Program-made: the position numbers and the translations under genes
Shown: in pieces, positions 1-8,558 of the stretch
How positions within the stretch are numbered: position 1 is the stretch's first letter
How the letters are laid out: each line of letters starts with the position of its first letter
The notes under the pieces: model-generated
Databases searched by the model: none
Seen by the model: only the letters and a program-made list of their open reading frames with translations
Told to the model about the DNA's origin: nothing
DNA from: JAVJUV01 sp040220415
GTDB lineage: Bacteria > Pseudomonadota > Alphaproteobacteria > Rhodobacterales > Rhodobacteraceae
DNA: 64,000 nucleotides
Reading direction: 5' to 3'
NCBI GenBank assembly: GCA_040220415.1
Contig: JAVJUV010000113.1
Span: forward strand, 1 to 64,000

Positions 1-117
1 GAGCCGTAATGATCACGGTCGTGTAGCGTCGAAGACATCGCGGGGCGTGGACCGATAAAAGGCCGTTGCACAGTTTCTGACACTCCTCGGAGAAAACCGG
101 AATGCGGAGGCTGGACA

Positions 118-1023
118 ATGACGGGACAGGTACAACCAGGAGGCAAGACTCACAAATCTTTCGCCCTTGTGTTCAGTGGCGGCGGCGCCAGGGGTCTCTC
201 TCATGCGGGTGTGTTACGCGCGCTTATCTCCCGAGGCTTTGTGCCGAGCGCAATCGTGGGAGTATCCATGGGTGCGGTTGCGGGCGCCACCTACGCCCTG
301 AATGACAATTGGTTCGACGCACTGGTAGACATGGATACCAGCGGGTTTCCGGCAACTCCGGACTTTCGCCTACCCGGTCTGGTCGCAAGAATGAGGGGGC
401 TTCGTACCGCTTTGCTTGCCGCTCGCGACATGTATTTTGGCTGGGGGGTTGGCGCGCCTACCGAGTCATGGGGCCGCAGCGTCCTGTCTGGCCTGACGCA
501 GGGCAAAAACCTGGAAGATGGCCGCATCCCGGTGTTCGTCTGCGCAACCGACATGCTGACCGGTACACGTGTGGTCTTTGGCAAGGGGCGTGCCACGGAT
601 TACGTCTATGCCAGCGCGGCGCTTGCCGGGATATTGCCGCCCTTGGTCGATGGACCGCATGTGCTGATGGACGGGGCCTATGCCGACATAGCGCCGGTCG
701 ATGTTGCAAGGGCAACAGGCGCAGAGGTCGTGATCGCCGTGGACCCAAGCCAGCGCGAAAACGCGGTTGGCCCGAAAAACGGCATGCAGGCGATGCTGCG
801 ATCCATAGAAGTCTGCCAGTATGAACATGCACGGCTGCGGTTCGATCAGGCGGATCTGGTGATACGACCCGATTTCGGGCGCTCGATCGGCACACTGGAA
901 TTCGGGCTCAAACGTCGCTGCATCGCTGCCGGGGCCGTGGCCACGCGCCGCATATATGCAGAAATCGCGGAGTTGCTTGATCCCGGGCAGCCAAAGCGGC
1001 CGGCCGACCCGCTTAGGGGTTGA
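118..1023 (+). CDS. Patatin-like phospholipase
   Basis: A 301-aa serine lipid acyl hydrolase of the patatin/RssA family, predicted to cleave acyl chains from phospholipids with a Ser-Asp dyad. The oxyanion loop GGGARGLSHAG is at residues 21-31, the nucleophile elbow GVSMG has Ser50, and the catalytic Asp is in LMDGAYAD (about residue 185). No signal peptide is seen, so it is probably cytoplasmic or on the inner face of the membrane. A purine-rich GGAGG lies just before the ATG at 118. The gene stands alone, followed by a decayed Nuo-like fragment on the other strand, so context says little. Family assignment is firm; the natural substrate is unknown. Confidence 0.9.
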   Translation: MTGQVQPGGKTHKSFALVFSGGGARGLSHAGVLRALISRGFVPSAIVGVSMGAVAGATYALNDNWFDALVDMDTSGFPATPDFRLPGLVARMRGLRTALLAARDMYFGWGVGAPTESWGRSVLSGLTQGKNLEDGRIPVFVCATDMLTGTRVVFGKGRATDYVYASAALAGILPPLVDGPHVLMDGAYADIAPVDVARATGAEVVIAVDPSQRENAVGPKNGMQAMLRSIEVCQYEHARLRFDQADLVIRPDFGRSIGTLEFGLKRRCIAAGAVATRRIYAEIAELLDPGQPKRPADPLRG

Positions 1024-1071
1024 AAAGCCAGATCACTGCTTTGACGCGAACGGCGCGAACTGCCCTCTGCG

Positions 1072-1440
1072 TCAATTGGGAGATACCTTCGCAATCAGCC
1101 CCATCAGCGCCGTGACCAGCGGTCGCACAAAGCACGACCAACAGTGGGCCCGGCCCTCCTCTTTATCGCGGGCCTGATACATCTGCTCCACGATGCGCAG
1201 ATAGAACGTCATCGCTAGCATGCTGTTGGGAATGCCAATCACCGCCAGCCACGGAAAGCCTGTCTCGATTACCGCGCCGAACAGCAGCACCTTGCCAACA
1301 AATCCGAAGGGCGGTGGAATCCCGGTGAGCGAGAGCGGGAACGCGACCATTGCCACTCCGACCGCAGGCGCACACAACCGAAATTCTTGAAGTCTTCAAG
1401 ATCGCGCCCCGCGACCATGGTCCCTGAAGGTGAGGCCAGT
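1072..1440 (-). pseudogene. Decayed NuoN/MrpD-type antiporter-like subunit fragment
   Basis: Read on the minus strand, this encodes the C-terminal part of a proton-translocating antiporter-like subunit, as in NuoN of complex I. The recognisable stretch runs LSLTGIPPPFGFVGK, then WLAVIGIPNSMLAMTFYLR, and matches the last transmembrane helices of that family. Upstream the frame continues as GINPLAS...GRDLEDFKNF to about 1440, then hits a stop in the same frame, and the other ~350 residues of a NuoN are absent. It is therefore a truncated relic. Nothing else is recognised between 1440 and 1708. Whether it came from nuoN or an mrp/mnh operon cannot be told from this piece. Confidence 0.6.
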
Positions 1441-1708
1441 GGGTTGATGCCTAGCGCGACGCGCTCGACAGCAAGTTATGGCCTGCGAGACGCGCGGCTT
1501 TGGTGGGCCTTGCTGGACCCTCGCGGTCCTAGATGCAGCCTCTTGGTCAGACCGGCCTGTCGGGGCGACACTGAACAGCGTCTCCAAGTCGTACTCGCAG
1601 GCTGGTCAGTGGCACAGACGGCGACTAGGATAATTCTAAGAACTTGCTACGTGGTATAGGTTTGGGCGACGGACGTTTTCAAACTGAAAGAAACGGAGAG
1701 AAGTTTCC

Positions 1709-2395
1709 ATGTGCCTATCCGCCCAAGTCAGCTTTGCCGCCAGCGTGTTCCTTGTCGGCGGCGGGACTGCCATTTCGATTGTGGCATTGCAGCGCAACAA
1801 ACGCTACCTGCCGCTTGCCCTGATGCCGCTTTTTGCCGGCCATCAGCAATTCACGGAAGGTTTTGTCTGGGTCGGCATGAACGAAAATGATCCCCTGACG
1901 GTTTTATGGGGGGCCATGGGGTTCATCTTTTTCACTTGGTTCATCTGGCCAATTTGGGTGCCGTTCTCGGTCTACGTACTCGAGCCGGACGAGAGTTCCC
2001 GCAAGAGGCTGTTCCTGATCATGGCAGTGATCGGGCTGATTTTCGGTCTATTGCTTTACATCCCGCACGGGCTCGACAGCAGCATGGTCGTGGTCGAGAT
2101 CAACAATCAGTCGCTGGCCTATGAAAAATCCATGTGGCTTGATTTCATGATGCCGCGCTGGTTGACCAACACGATCTACGTTACCCTTATCACCTTGCCC
2201 CCGGCACTGTCGCATTACAAGCATGTGCGCCATTTCGCCCTGACGCTGGGGGCGGTCATCGTGGTCGACATCGCCTTCCTGCAATACGCCTACATATCAT
2301 TTTTCTGCCTGCTGGCGGGGCTGGCAACACTGCATCTGGTTTACATCATCCTTACCAACAAATGCGCCCGCGAATGCCCTGAACTGTTCGCCTGA
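1709..2395 (+). CDS. DUF6629-like integral membrane protein
   Basis: A 228-aa polytopic membrane protein with about seven hydrophobic helices. The opening MCLSAQVSFAAS followed by a hydrophobic helix, and the segment GHQQFTEGFVWVG, resemble the DUF6629 family of uncharacterised bacterial membrane proteins. A purine-rich ribosome site (gaaacggagagaag) precedes the ATG. The Cys-rich tail NKCARECPEL is notable next to copper genes, but no metal-binding role can be claimed. It converges on the sigma factor gene at 2453. Family call moderate; function unknown. Confidence 0.6.
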   Translation: MCLSAQVSFAASVFLVGGGTAISIVALQRNKRYLPLALMPLFAGHQQFTEGFVWVGMNENDPLTVLWGAMGFIFFTWFIWPIWVPFSVYVLEPDESSRKRLFLIMAVIGLIFGLLLYIPHGLDSSMVVVEINNQSLAYEKSMWLDFMMPRWLTNTIYVTLITLPPALSHYKHVRHFALTLGAVIVVDIAFLQYAYISFFCLLAGLATLHLVYIILTNKCARECPELFA

Positions 2396-2452
2396 TCCCG
2401 TCGTATAGCTTTCCGTGTCGCAGTTTGATGGACTTAGGGGATCGCTTCGTCG

Positions 2453-3016
2453 CTAGACAGGGCAATGGCAATCATCGGGGTCCTCCAGGCAGCAGGCTCC
2501 GCAATGGTGTTGGATCACCTCACGCAGAGCAGCGCGTGCTCTGTGCAGCCGAACGCCAAGGGCGTTGCGGTTCAACCCCATCTCGGCGGCCACCATTCCC
2601 CGATCCTCTTCACCGAAATCAATCCTCCGGATCAAATTGGCATCAATGGGACGAAGTTCGGCAAGCAGCCTGCTCGGGCAAGTGCATGGCTGCGCCATCT
2701 GCACCGGCGCATCGGCAACCAACTCTTGCGGTTCTCGTGCGACAGCCACGGCCAGCCGGCTGTGCCGTGTGGTCTTGCGGTAATGATCGTTCATGGTGGA
2801 CCGCAGGATCGCGTATAACCAGGCATCCATCCGCTCGATATCGCGCAGTTGATCCTTACGTGCCAGCACACGGATACAGAACTCCTGCAGGACATCCTCG
2901 GCGTCTGCGCGGTTGCCAAGCCGTTTCACGAGAAACCCCAAAAACGCCCCACGCCCGTCCAGCAATGCGCGCTGGGTCGATGTTTCACTGTTTTGTTCTT
3001 CCATATTGCTGTTCAT
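2453..3016 (-). CDS. ECF sigma factor with Cys-rich tail (CorE-like)
   Basis: A 187-aa extracytoplasmic-function sigma factor. Region 2 is seen as FLVKRLGNRADAEDVLQEFC...MDAWLYAILRSTMNDHYRK, and region 4 as DFGEEDRGMVAAEMGLNRNALGVRLHRARAALRE. A Cys-X-Cys (QPCTCPS) lies in the linker and the C-terminus ends in CGACCLEDPDDCHCPV. In the family this pattern recalls CorE-type sigma factors, where a C-terminal cysteine-rich domain senses copper directly and no anti-sigma is needed; none is encoded here. It is the last gene of a minus-strand set TVP38-lgt-sigma with a CueR-type promoter further upstream. Its targets are unknown. Confidence 0.85.
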   Translation of the reverse strand: MNSNMEEQNSETSTQRALLDGRGAFLGFLVKRLGNRADAEDVLQEFCIRVLARKDQLRDIERMDAWLYAILRSTMNDHYRKTTRHSRLAVAVAREPQELVADAPVQMAQPCTCPSRLLAELRPIDANLIRRIDFGEEDRGMVAAEMGLNRNALGVRLHRARAALREVIQHHCGACCLEDPDDCHCPV

Positions 3017-3047
3017 TCGAATTCCTCCTTTTCGTGGCTCCTTTCGA

Positions 3048-3971
3048 TCACGCGACCGTATTCGGCCTCTGGTCGGCTGCGCTTCCGGAGCGTCTGAACG
3101 AGTACAGAATCAGAGCCAGTCCGATCAGGATCATCGGCGCGGAAAGCGCCTGACCCATCGTCAGGCCCCACTCGCCGAAATGAAGCGCGTGACCGATCGG
3201 ATTTTCAGTGGTCACGAACTGCATGTCCGGCTGCCGGAACAACTCCACGAAGCTCCTGGCAGAGCCGTACCCGATCAGAAATGCGCCGGTCAGGGCGCCG
3301 GGGGTCTTCAGCAAGCCGCGGCGCCAGGCGAGATAGAGTAGGAGCGTACCGAGCAGCAGCCCTTCCAGAAGCGCCTCGTAGAGCTGCGAAGGATGGCGGG
3401 CGCAGAGCCCGGTGATGCCTTCACAGGCTTGCGCCGCCTCGCCCGGGAAGATCACCGCCCATGGAACATCCGTCGGGCGCCCCCAAAGCTCGTTGTTGGT
3501 GAAATTCGCCAGCCGTCCCAGAAACAGCCCCGGCGGGGTTGCCAGCGCAAGCAGATCAGACGTGCTGAGCAGGGATGCGTTCTGGCGAAGACAGAATACC
3601 AACGTCGCGACGGCGACACCCGCAAAACCGCCGTGGAACGACATGCCGCCCTGCCATACCTTGAGGGTTTCCTGAGGGTTGGCCAGGTAGTAGTCGGGCT
3701 GATAAAATAGCACGAAGCCCACGCGTCCGCCGACGATCACACCCAGGATGATCCATGTCAGAAGGTTCTCGATCTGCTGGCGATCAAGTGGCGGCCCGGC
3801 CGATGGCCAGAGTGCTGAGCGACGAACAGCCGCCAGGCAGATGCGCCATCCGATGAGGATGCCGACGATATAGGCAAGTGCGTACCATCGCAGCGCGAAC
3901 GTGAAACTGCCGATCTCGATCGAGAAAAGGTCGGTGCCGATGTCTGGAAATGGGATCGCTGCGGTCAGCAT
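3048..3971 (-). CDS. lgt: Prolipoprotein diacylglyceryl transferase
   Basis: Transfers diacylglycerol from phosphatidylglycerol to the lipobox cysteine of prolipoproteins in the inner membrane. The 307-aa product has seven predicted helices, the early motif ALRWYALAYIVG, the HGG of SFHGGFAG and the Lgt signature GRLANFTNNELWGRPT. The start at 3971 (MLTAAIPFPDIG) is preferred because it gives the usual family N-terminus; an upstream in-frame start at 4034 would add 21 atypical residues. It lies between a TVP38 gene and an ECF sigma gene on the same strand. As an accessory copy in a copper island it may serve plasmid-encoded lipoproteins such as the one near 24.5 kb; that link is inference. Confidence 0.92.
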   Translation of the reverse strand: MLTAAIPFPDIGTDLFSIEIGSFTFALRWYALAYIVGILIGWRICLAAVRRSALWPSAGPPLDRQQIENLLTWIILGVIVGGRVGFVLFYQPDYYLANPQETLKVWQGGMSFHGGFAGVAVATLVFCLRQNASLLSTSDLLALATPPGLFLGRLANFTNNELWGRPTDVPWAVIFPGEAAQACEGITGLCARHPSQLYEALLEGLLLGTLLLYLAWRRGLLKTPGALTGAFLIGYGSARSFVELFRQPDMQFVTTENPIGHALHFGEWGLTMGQALSAPMILIGLALILYSFRRSGSAADQRPNTVA

Positions 3972-4067
3972 GGACGAAGCCCCTGTTCTTTGCGTTGGAA
4001 TCGAAAACCAACTTGCCCATGGTGCTCGTTCCATGGCGCAGATGTCTGACGATGACGTGAGCCGCGA

Positions 4068-4754
4068 TCAGTCATGGCGTGATCCTCGTCTATGCCAGTC
4101 TCTGACCCCGATGATGACGAGCGGGGTCAGCGTGAGTGCGCCCAGTCCGATTGCAGCCCAGGCAGCACGGGAGGTGTCTCCGCTGACGACTTCGTTGCCG
4201 AAATGCGCGAGTACGAAACTGGCAGGAATGATCCCGGCCAGGGTAGCCAGGCAGAAGCGCCATAAATGCAGTCGGCTGAGCCCCGCAGCATAGCTGACGA
4301 TATCGAATGAAACGAATGGCAGGAGCCGGCTGACAAAAACTGTGAATGTCAGTACGTTCTGAGAGCCGAGCCAGCCAGCATCGACTCTATCGCCGAACCA
4401 TTTCCGCAACACGTCTTGACCCAGGAACCGGGCGAGCCCGAAGGCTACAAGAGCGCCCAGCTCGGCGCCGAAGACGATGTAGACTGTTCCGAGAGTGTGG
4501 CCGTATGCGGCACCCGCGGCCAAGGCGATAGGTGCACTCGGGATCGGCGTGGCCACGATCGCGGTCGTCATCAGTCCGATGACGACAATTGGTCCCCAGA
4601 TGCCGGCAGCAGCGACCCATTCAGATATCTTGTCGCCGTTAAATTGAGTGAGGGTCTCGGTCATCGGGCCAAAGGCAAGGGCCAGCAGGACAACCACGAA
4701 GCCGATTGCAACAATCGCCTTGACGGCAGGAGTAATGGCCAGGTCGCGGTTCAT
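4068..4754 (-). CDS. TVP38/TMEM64 (SNARE-associated/DedA-like) membrane protein
   Basis: A 228-aa inner-membrane protein of the VTT/DedA superfamily. It has an N-terminal helix, the segment GIWGPIVVIGLMTTAIVATPIPSAP (read in two parts), and the family core FVSRLLPFVSFDIVSYAAGL that forms re-entrant helices. Related proteins are implicated in lipid scrambling or membrane homeostasis; the substrate here cannot be read from sequence. It is followed by lgt and an ECF sigma gene in the same direction, and preceded by a small gene with a CueR-type promoter, so copper induction of the whole set is plausible but the 77-bp gap at its 5' side leaves room for a separate promoter. Confidence 0.8.
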   Translation of the reverse strand: MNRDLAITPAVKAIVAIGFVVVLLALAFGPMTETLTQFNGDKISEWVAAAGIWGPIVVIGLMTTAIVATPIPSAPIALAAGAAYGHTLGTVYIVFGAELGALVAFGLARFLGQDVLRKWFGDRVDAGWLGSQNVLTFTVFVSRLLPFVSFDIVSYAAGLSRLHLWRFCLATLAGIIPASFVLAHFGNEVVSGDTSRAAWAAIGLGALTLTPLVIIGVRDWHRRGSRHD

Positions 4755-4830
4755 CTGCGCGTCATGTCAGGTAAGGGACGGACAGTTGCGTCGCCGCCAG
4801 CAGTTGGAACACGATACGGAACGGGATACT

Positions 4831-5031
4831 TCATCGCGGTGCCCGCGCGCCGAAAAGTCCATTGTGGAGCAGCAGGCACCATGCTCCATGTGCGGCCAGG
4901 CCGCGGGCACCGCGAGCGGATGCCAGAACAACCTTAACAACGGGTGCCAAAAACAGAAACAATCCGGCCGCACGGTCAAATGAGCCTACTATCTCGTAGG
5001 CATCTCGATCTTGATTGTGGGCGCCCGACAT
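4831..5031 (-). CDS. Small unknown protein behind a CueR-type promoter
   Basis: A 66-aa reading frame with one strongly hydrophobic segment (AAGLFLFLAPVVKVVLASA) and a short Cys/His-containing tail. The support is regulatory rather than homology-based: GGAGG is 10 nt before the ATG, and a CueR-type promoter at 5083-5107 points at it, leaving a leader of roughly 40 nt. Small membrane proteins of this size (for example DUF2933, present at 24.7 kb) are common in copper islands, but no family match is recognised here. A second frame in the same interval reads equally well up to about 4767, so a frameshift cannot be excluded. Confidence 0.4.
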   Translation of the reverse strand: MSGAHNQDRDAYEIVGSFDRAAGLFLFLAPVVKVVLASARGARGLAAHGAWCLLLHNGLFGARAPR

Positions 5032-5082
5032 TTGCGTATTGCCTCCATCCTGATTGTTCGGGCTTCTCTTGAATTACATATT

Positions 5083-5107
5083 CAGCTTCCACTAACTGGA
5101 AGGTCAA
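5083..5107 (-). promoter_or_regulatory. CueR-type promoter/operator 1
   Basis: On the minus strand TTGACC (5107-5102) is followed by 19 bp and AATATG (5082-5077). The dyad CTTCC-N7-GGAAG (5086-5102 on the plus strand) lies in the long spacer, as in E. coli copA, where CueR binds between -35 and -10. It points at the small gene at 5031 and the downstream TVP38-lgt-sigma genes. Confidence 0.75.
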
Positions 5108-5124
5108 GAGCGCCGCGAGAAAAA

Positions 5125-5511
5125 TCAGACAGCGTCCACGGCTGCCCGGAGCAGATCGCGGACTTGGCCGGCGACCGCGTTCAGGTCGACGTTCTCCACC
5201 GCTTGCATCGAGGCCACCGGGTCAATGGCGCTGATCTCGGTTCCTCCGTCCACCTGGCGCAAAATCACGTTGCAGGGCAGCATCGCGCCGACGCGCGGCT
5301 CGATCTCGATGGCCTTATGGGCCATGCCCGGATTGCAGGCGCCAAGGATGCGATAAGGCGGCATCTCCACGCCCAGCTTCTTTTGCATCGTCGCCTGCAC
5401 GTTGATCTCGGTCAGTACGCCAAAGCCCTTCTCTGCCAAAGCATCGCGAACAAGCAATTCGGCGTCGTCTATGGCGACATCCTTCAATACGCGATCATGA
5501 GTATAAGCCAT
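5125..5511 (-). CDS. DUF302 family protein
   Basis: A 128-aa soluble protein of the DUF302 fold. Typical features are DALAEKGFGVLTEINVQATM, the motif YRILGACNPGMAHKAI, and the MLPCNVILRQ strand. The family is frequently found in metal and redox islands and is thought to bind a small ligand or haem-like group, but no reaction is established. The ATG is at 5511 with a purine-rich site upstream. It lies between the EF-hand gene and operator 1, all on the minus strand. Family call firm; function unknown. Confidence 0.85.
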   Translation of the reverse strand: MAYTHDRVLKDVAIDDAELLVRDALAEKGFGVLTEINVQATMQKKLGVEMPPYRILGACNPGMAHKAIEIEPRVGAMLPCNVILRQVDGGTEISAIDPVASMQAVENVDLNAVAGQVRDLLRAAVDAV

Positions 5512-5656
5512 TTCAATTCTTCCTTTCGACTTTGCGATGGTTGCTGGTCATTGTCTGGACGTCGCAATTCCGAACGCGGTCTGGCTTTGGCGTCCGGATG
5601 CGTCGCGGGTTAGGCGTTTTGGAAATCGGCGCCAGTCAGAGCTGGCGCCGAACCGC

Positions 5657-6256
5657 TCAATTGTCGTTCATCATTGTTCCGTTGCTCATGCCCTGGCCAT
5701 TGCCGGGCTGAACCGGCGGCTGTGTCATGTTCGACCGCATCATCTGTATCCGTTCCATCATTTCGGCGGGTGCCGCCATCTCTTCCGCCGTCACCGCGCC
5801 GTCACCGTCAGCATCGAGGTGCTGGAAGCGATCCACCATCATCTCGCGGATCATCGCGCTATGAAGGGTTTCGAACTCGGAAATCGAGAGCGATCCGTCG
5901 CCGTCGCTGTCGTATTCCGCGAGCTTGGCCTGCAGTTGCGAGCGCATCTCGTCGGGCGTGACCGTGCCATCGCCGTCGGCGTCGAACATCTGCATCATGT
6001 CCCCGCCCATCGGACCCATGCCACCCGTCGCGCCCATACCGCCCATCATGTTTCCATGCATGCGCTGCATCATGTCCATCATTCCGTCCATGCCCCCCAT
6101 CATGCCCATCATGCCGGGGCCGCCGCTCTGCATCATGCCGGGCCCGGATCTGGCGCCGGGTTGCCCTGCATGTCCGTGATTGGCGTCAGCGAACGCGGCC
6201 CCGCCAAGAACGGTTGCGGCCAGGGTCATTGCAGCGAAGAAAGTATTGCGTTTCAT
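5657..6256 (-). CDS. Secreted EF-hand protein with Met/Gly-rich copper-binding-like segment
   Basis: A 199-aa periplasmic protein starting MKRNTFFAAMTLAATVLGGAAFADA, a clear signal peptide; the start at 6256 is chosen over one 12 codons upstream for that reason. After a His start (NHGHAG) comes a repetitive Met/Gly stretch (GMMGMMGGMDGMMDMM), then three EF-hand loops: DADGDGTVTPDE, DSDGDGSLSISE and DADGDGAVTAEE. EF-hands bind calcium; clustered methionines are typical soft Cu(I) ligands. It is divergent from the two-component genes at 6427, which may control it. A periplasmic copper buffer is the likely role, by inference. Confidence 0.85.
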   Translation of the reverse strand: MKRNTFFAAMTLAATVLGGAAFADANHGHAGQPGARSGPGMMQSGGPGMMGMMGGMDGMMDMMQRMHGNMMGGMGATGGMGPMGGDMMQMFDADGDGTVTPDEMRSQLQAKLAEYDSDGDGSLSISEFETLHSAMIREMMVDRFQHLDADGDGAVTAEEMAAPAEMMERIQMMRSNMTQPPVQPGNGQGMSNGTMMNDN

Positions 6257-6426
6257 TAGGTCACCTCGTGTCAGTGTTACGATAGCGAACATATGGCAGG
6301 TGATGGTCGCGACGGAATGCCGGGCACACCGGCGTTTTGTATCGGCGGGTCACAAACGCGGTGCCTGTTACATTTCGTGACAAATCTCTTCAGGAAAGCA
6401 CCCCGCATTCGTCTAAAGGAAGGGTT

Positions 6427-7149
6427 ATGAGCGAACAGCCGCACATTCTTGTTGTCGATGACCACCGCGAAATCCGCGATGCCGTAACGCGCTATCTCGA
6501 GAAGAACGGGATGCGCGCGACCTCGGCGCGCGATGCGGTCGACATGGATGCGAAGCTCGCCAACGGCCAATTCGACCTGATCGTTCTCGACGTTATGATG
6601 CCGGGAGAAGACGGTCTCTCCGTATGCCGGCGGCTGTCCGCCACCGGAGCCGTTCCGATTTTGATGCTGACGGCGCTTGGAGAGGAAACCGATCGGATCG
6701 TCGGCCTTGAAATCGGTGCGGACGACTATCTTGCGAAACCCTTCAACCCGCGCGAACTGATAGCCCGCATCAAGGCCATCCTGCGCCGTTCGACGATATC
6801 CGAGTCCTACGCGGGCAGTCTGTCGGGGAGACGGATTGCGTTTGCGCATTGGGTCCTGGACACGGACAGTCGGGTGCTGTCGAACGAGGACGGTGCACAA
6901 GTCGATCTGACCAGTGCGGAATTCAAGTTGCTTACTGTCCTGCTGGAACGTCCTCGTTTTGTCCTGAGCCGCGATCAACTGCTCGATCTGACGGCCGGCC
7001 GTGCGGCGTCAGTCTTTGATCGGACTATAGACAACCAGATCAGCCGACTGCGCCGCAAGATCGAGCTTGATGTGTCGCGCCCCCGCATTGTCACGACCGT
7101 GCGCGGCGGCGGTTATTGCTTGGCTACAGACGTCCGCGAGTTGAGCTGA
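6427..7149 (+). CDS. OmpR-family response regulator
   Basis: A 240-aa DNA-binding response regulator. The receiver domain has the acidic pair VVDD near the N-terminus, the phospho-acceptor in LIVLDVMMPGEDG, the Thr/Ser position in LMLTALGE and the conserved KPF. The C-terminal winged helix contains DNQISRLRRKIELD and the wing VRGGGYCLA. ATG 6427 is preceded by a purine-rich site (aaaggaagggtt), so a longer in-frame start at 6337 is discarded. Its stop overlaps the kinase start (TGATG). With the kinase and the SHOCT protein it forms a three-gene operon divergent from the EF-hand gene. The signal is probably periplasmic, possibly metal, but that is inferred from context only. Confidence 0.95.
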   Translation: MSEQPHILVVDDHREIRDAVTRYLEKNGMRATSARDAVDMDAKLANGQFDLIVLDVMMPGEDGLSVCRRLSATGAVPILMLTALGEETDRIVGLEIGADDYLAKPFNPRELIARIKAILRRSTISESYAGSLSGRRIAFAHWVLDTDSRVLSNEDGAQVDLTSAEFKLLTVLLERPRFVLSRDQLLDLTAGRAASVFDRTIDNQISRLRRKIELDVSRPRIVTTVRGGGYCLATDVRELS

Positions 7150-8558
7150 TGCCGCGCGCCGTCGACAGTCTTCGGGGGCAGCTGGTCCTGCTTATCGTCG
7201 CGGCGCTTGCCGTCGCCCAGACGATCAGCCTGTGGCTGTTCGTTGACGAGCGTGGCCTTGCCGTGCGCGCGGCTCTGGGCTTCGAGGCGGCAGGTCGAGC
7301 CGCGAACGTCGCGCTGTTGCTCGACGAGGCGCCGGAATCGTTGCAGCAGGCGATCCTAAGGGCGGCGAACTCTCCGTTGGTGCGCTTCGACCTGTCGGAC
7401 GTTCCCGCTGTCGACCATGAAAGCCATACGGACGGCGGAGCCGTGGAGGCGCGCGTTCGTGGACTTCTTGGCGGAACGAAAGAGCGGGAAATCCGCGTGG
7501 AACTGCATGAGGTCGACCATGGCATCCTGCCGATGGCGCATCTCGCGCCAGAGATGGCCGAAATGCATCTGGCGATGATGCGGGGCGAACTTTCCGCGAT
7601 CGAGATGCAACTGTCGATCGCCCTGATGGATGGTCAATGGCTGAATGTCGGAACACGGTTCGAGCGACCGCCGTTGCAATGGCCCTGGGCGTCATTCGTC
7701 AGTTTCGGCATCACGGCGGCAATCATTCTGATCACGGCTTTCTGGTTTCTGCTGACCCGTCTGACGGGACCGCTTCTGCTGATCTCTCGCGCGGCTGACA
7801 AGCTTGGACGCGGAGAAGCCGTTGATCCATTGCCGCTGATCGGTCCGAGCGAGGTGCGCAGCCTCACCCAGGCGTTTAACATGATGCAGGCAAGGTTGAC
7901 CCGCTTCGTCACAGACCGAACACGTCTTCTCGCCGCATTGGGTCATGATCTGCGCTCTCCGCTGACCGCCATGCGCGTCCGGGCCGAGATGGTCGAGGAA
8001 GACGAAACGCGCGAGAGCCTCATAGCCTCGGTCGAGGAAATGCAAGAAATGGTCGATGCAACGCTGGCATTTGCACGGGGCATGGCCAGCACCGAAGCCT
8101 ACGAGACGATGGATCTGGGCGCGTACTTGAAGCAGTTGCAGTCCGACATGATCGACAGCTTTACCCTGGATGCAGCCGATAGCTTGTGGGTGAGGTTGCG
8201 TCCGAAATCGGTGCGTCGTGCCCTGCGCAATATCATCGAGAATGCGTGTCGCTACGGCGGAGGAGCCGAGGTTACCTTCCGGCACGACGCCGAGCACGTC
8301 CACGTACTCGTTGCGGACAATGGTCCCGGTATCCCCGAAGCTGAACTCGAGCAGGTGTTTGAGCCGTTTTTCCGGCTCGAAAAATCCCGCTCGCGCGAAA
8401 CCGGCGGAACCGGCCTTGGCCTGTCGATAGCACGAACAATCATCAGAGCCCACGGCGGCGAAGTGACTTTGGCGAACCGCGCCGAGGGCGGTCTGCTTGT
8501 GACTATCACGCTGCCGCTCGAAACAGAAACACAACAGGAAGAAAGGAACATATCATGA
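7149..8558 (+). CDS. Sensor histidine kinase
   Basis: A 469-aa transmembrane HisKA kinase that would phosphorylate the regulator encoded just upstream. One N-terminal helix (LVLLIVAALAVAQTISLWLF), a periplasmic domain of about 150 residues with several His and Met (HGILPMAHLAPEMAEMHLAMM), a second helix (FGITAAIILITAFWFLL), HAMP, the H box ALGHDLRSPLTAMR, the N box NIIENACRYG, and ATP-lid motifs DNGPGIP and GGTGLGLSIAR. The Met/His-rich sensor loop suggests a soft-metal ligand, though this is inference. The stop overlaps the SHOCT gene by ATGA. Confidence 0.95.
   Translation: MPRAVDSLRGQLVLLIVAALAVAQTISLWLFVDERGLAVRAALGFEAAGRAANVALLLDEAPESLQQAILRAANSPLVRFDLSDVPAVDHESHTDGGAVEARVRGLLGGTKEREIRVELHEVDHGILPMAHLAPEMAEMHLAMMRGELSAIEMQLSIALMDGQWLNVGTRFERPPLQWPWASFVSFGITAAIILITAFWFLLTRLTGPLLLISRAADKLGRGEAVDPLPLIGPSEVRSLTQAFNMMQARLTRFVTDRTRLLAALGHDLRSPLTAMRVRAEMVEEDETRESLIASVEEMQEMVDATLAFARGMASTEAYETMDLGAYLKQLQSDMIDSFTLDAADSLWVRLRPKSVRRALRNIIENACRYGGGAEVTFRHDAEHVHVLVADNGPGIPEAELEQVFEPFFRLEKSRSRETGGTGLGLSIARTIIRAHGGEVTLANRAEGGLLVTITLPLETETQQEERNIS

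Noticed and set aside
6257..6426. CueR-type site between the EF-hand and regulator genes
   Set aside because: GC-rich inverted elements are present, but no CTTCC...GGAAG dyad with a TTGACC box.
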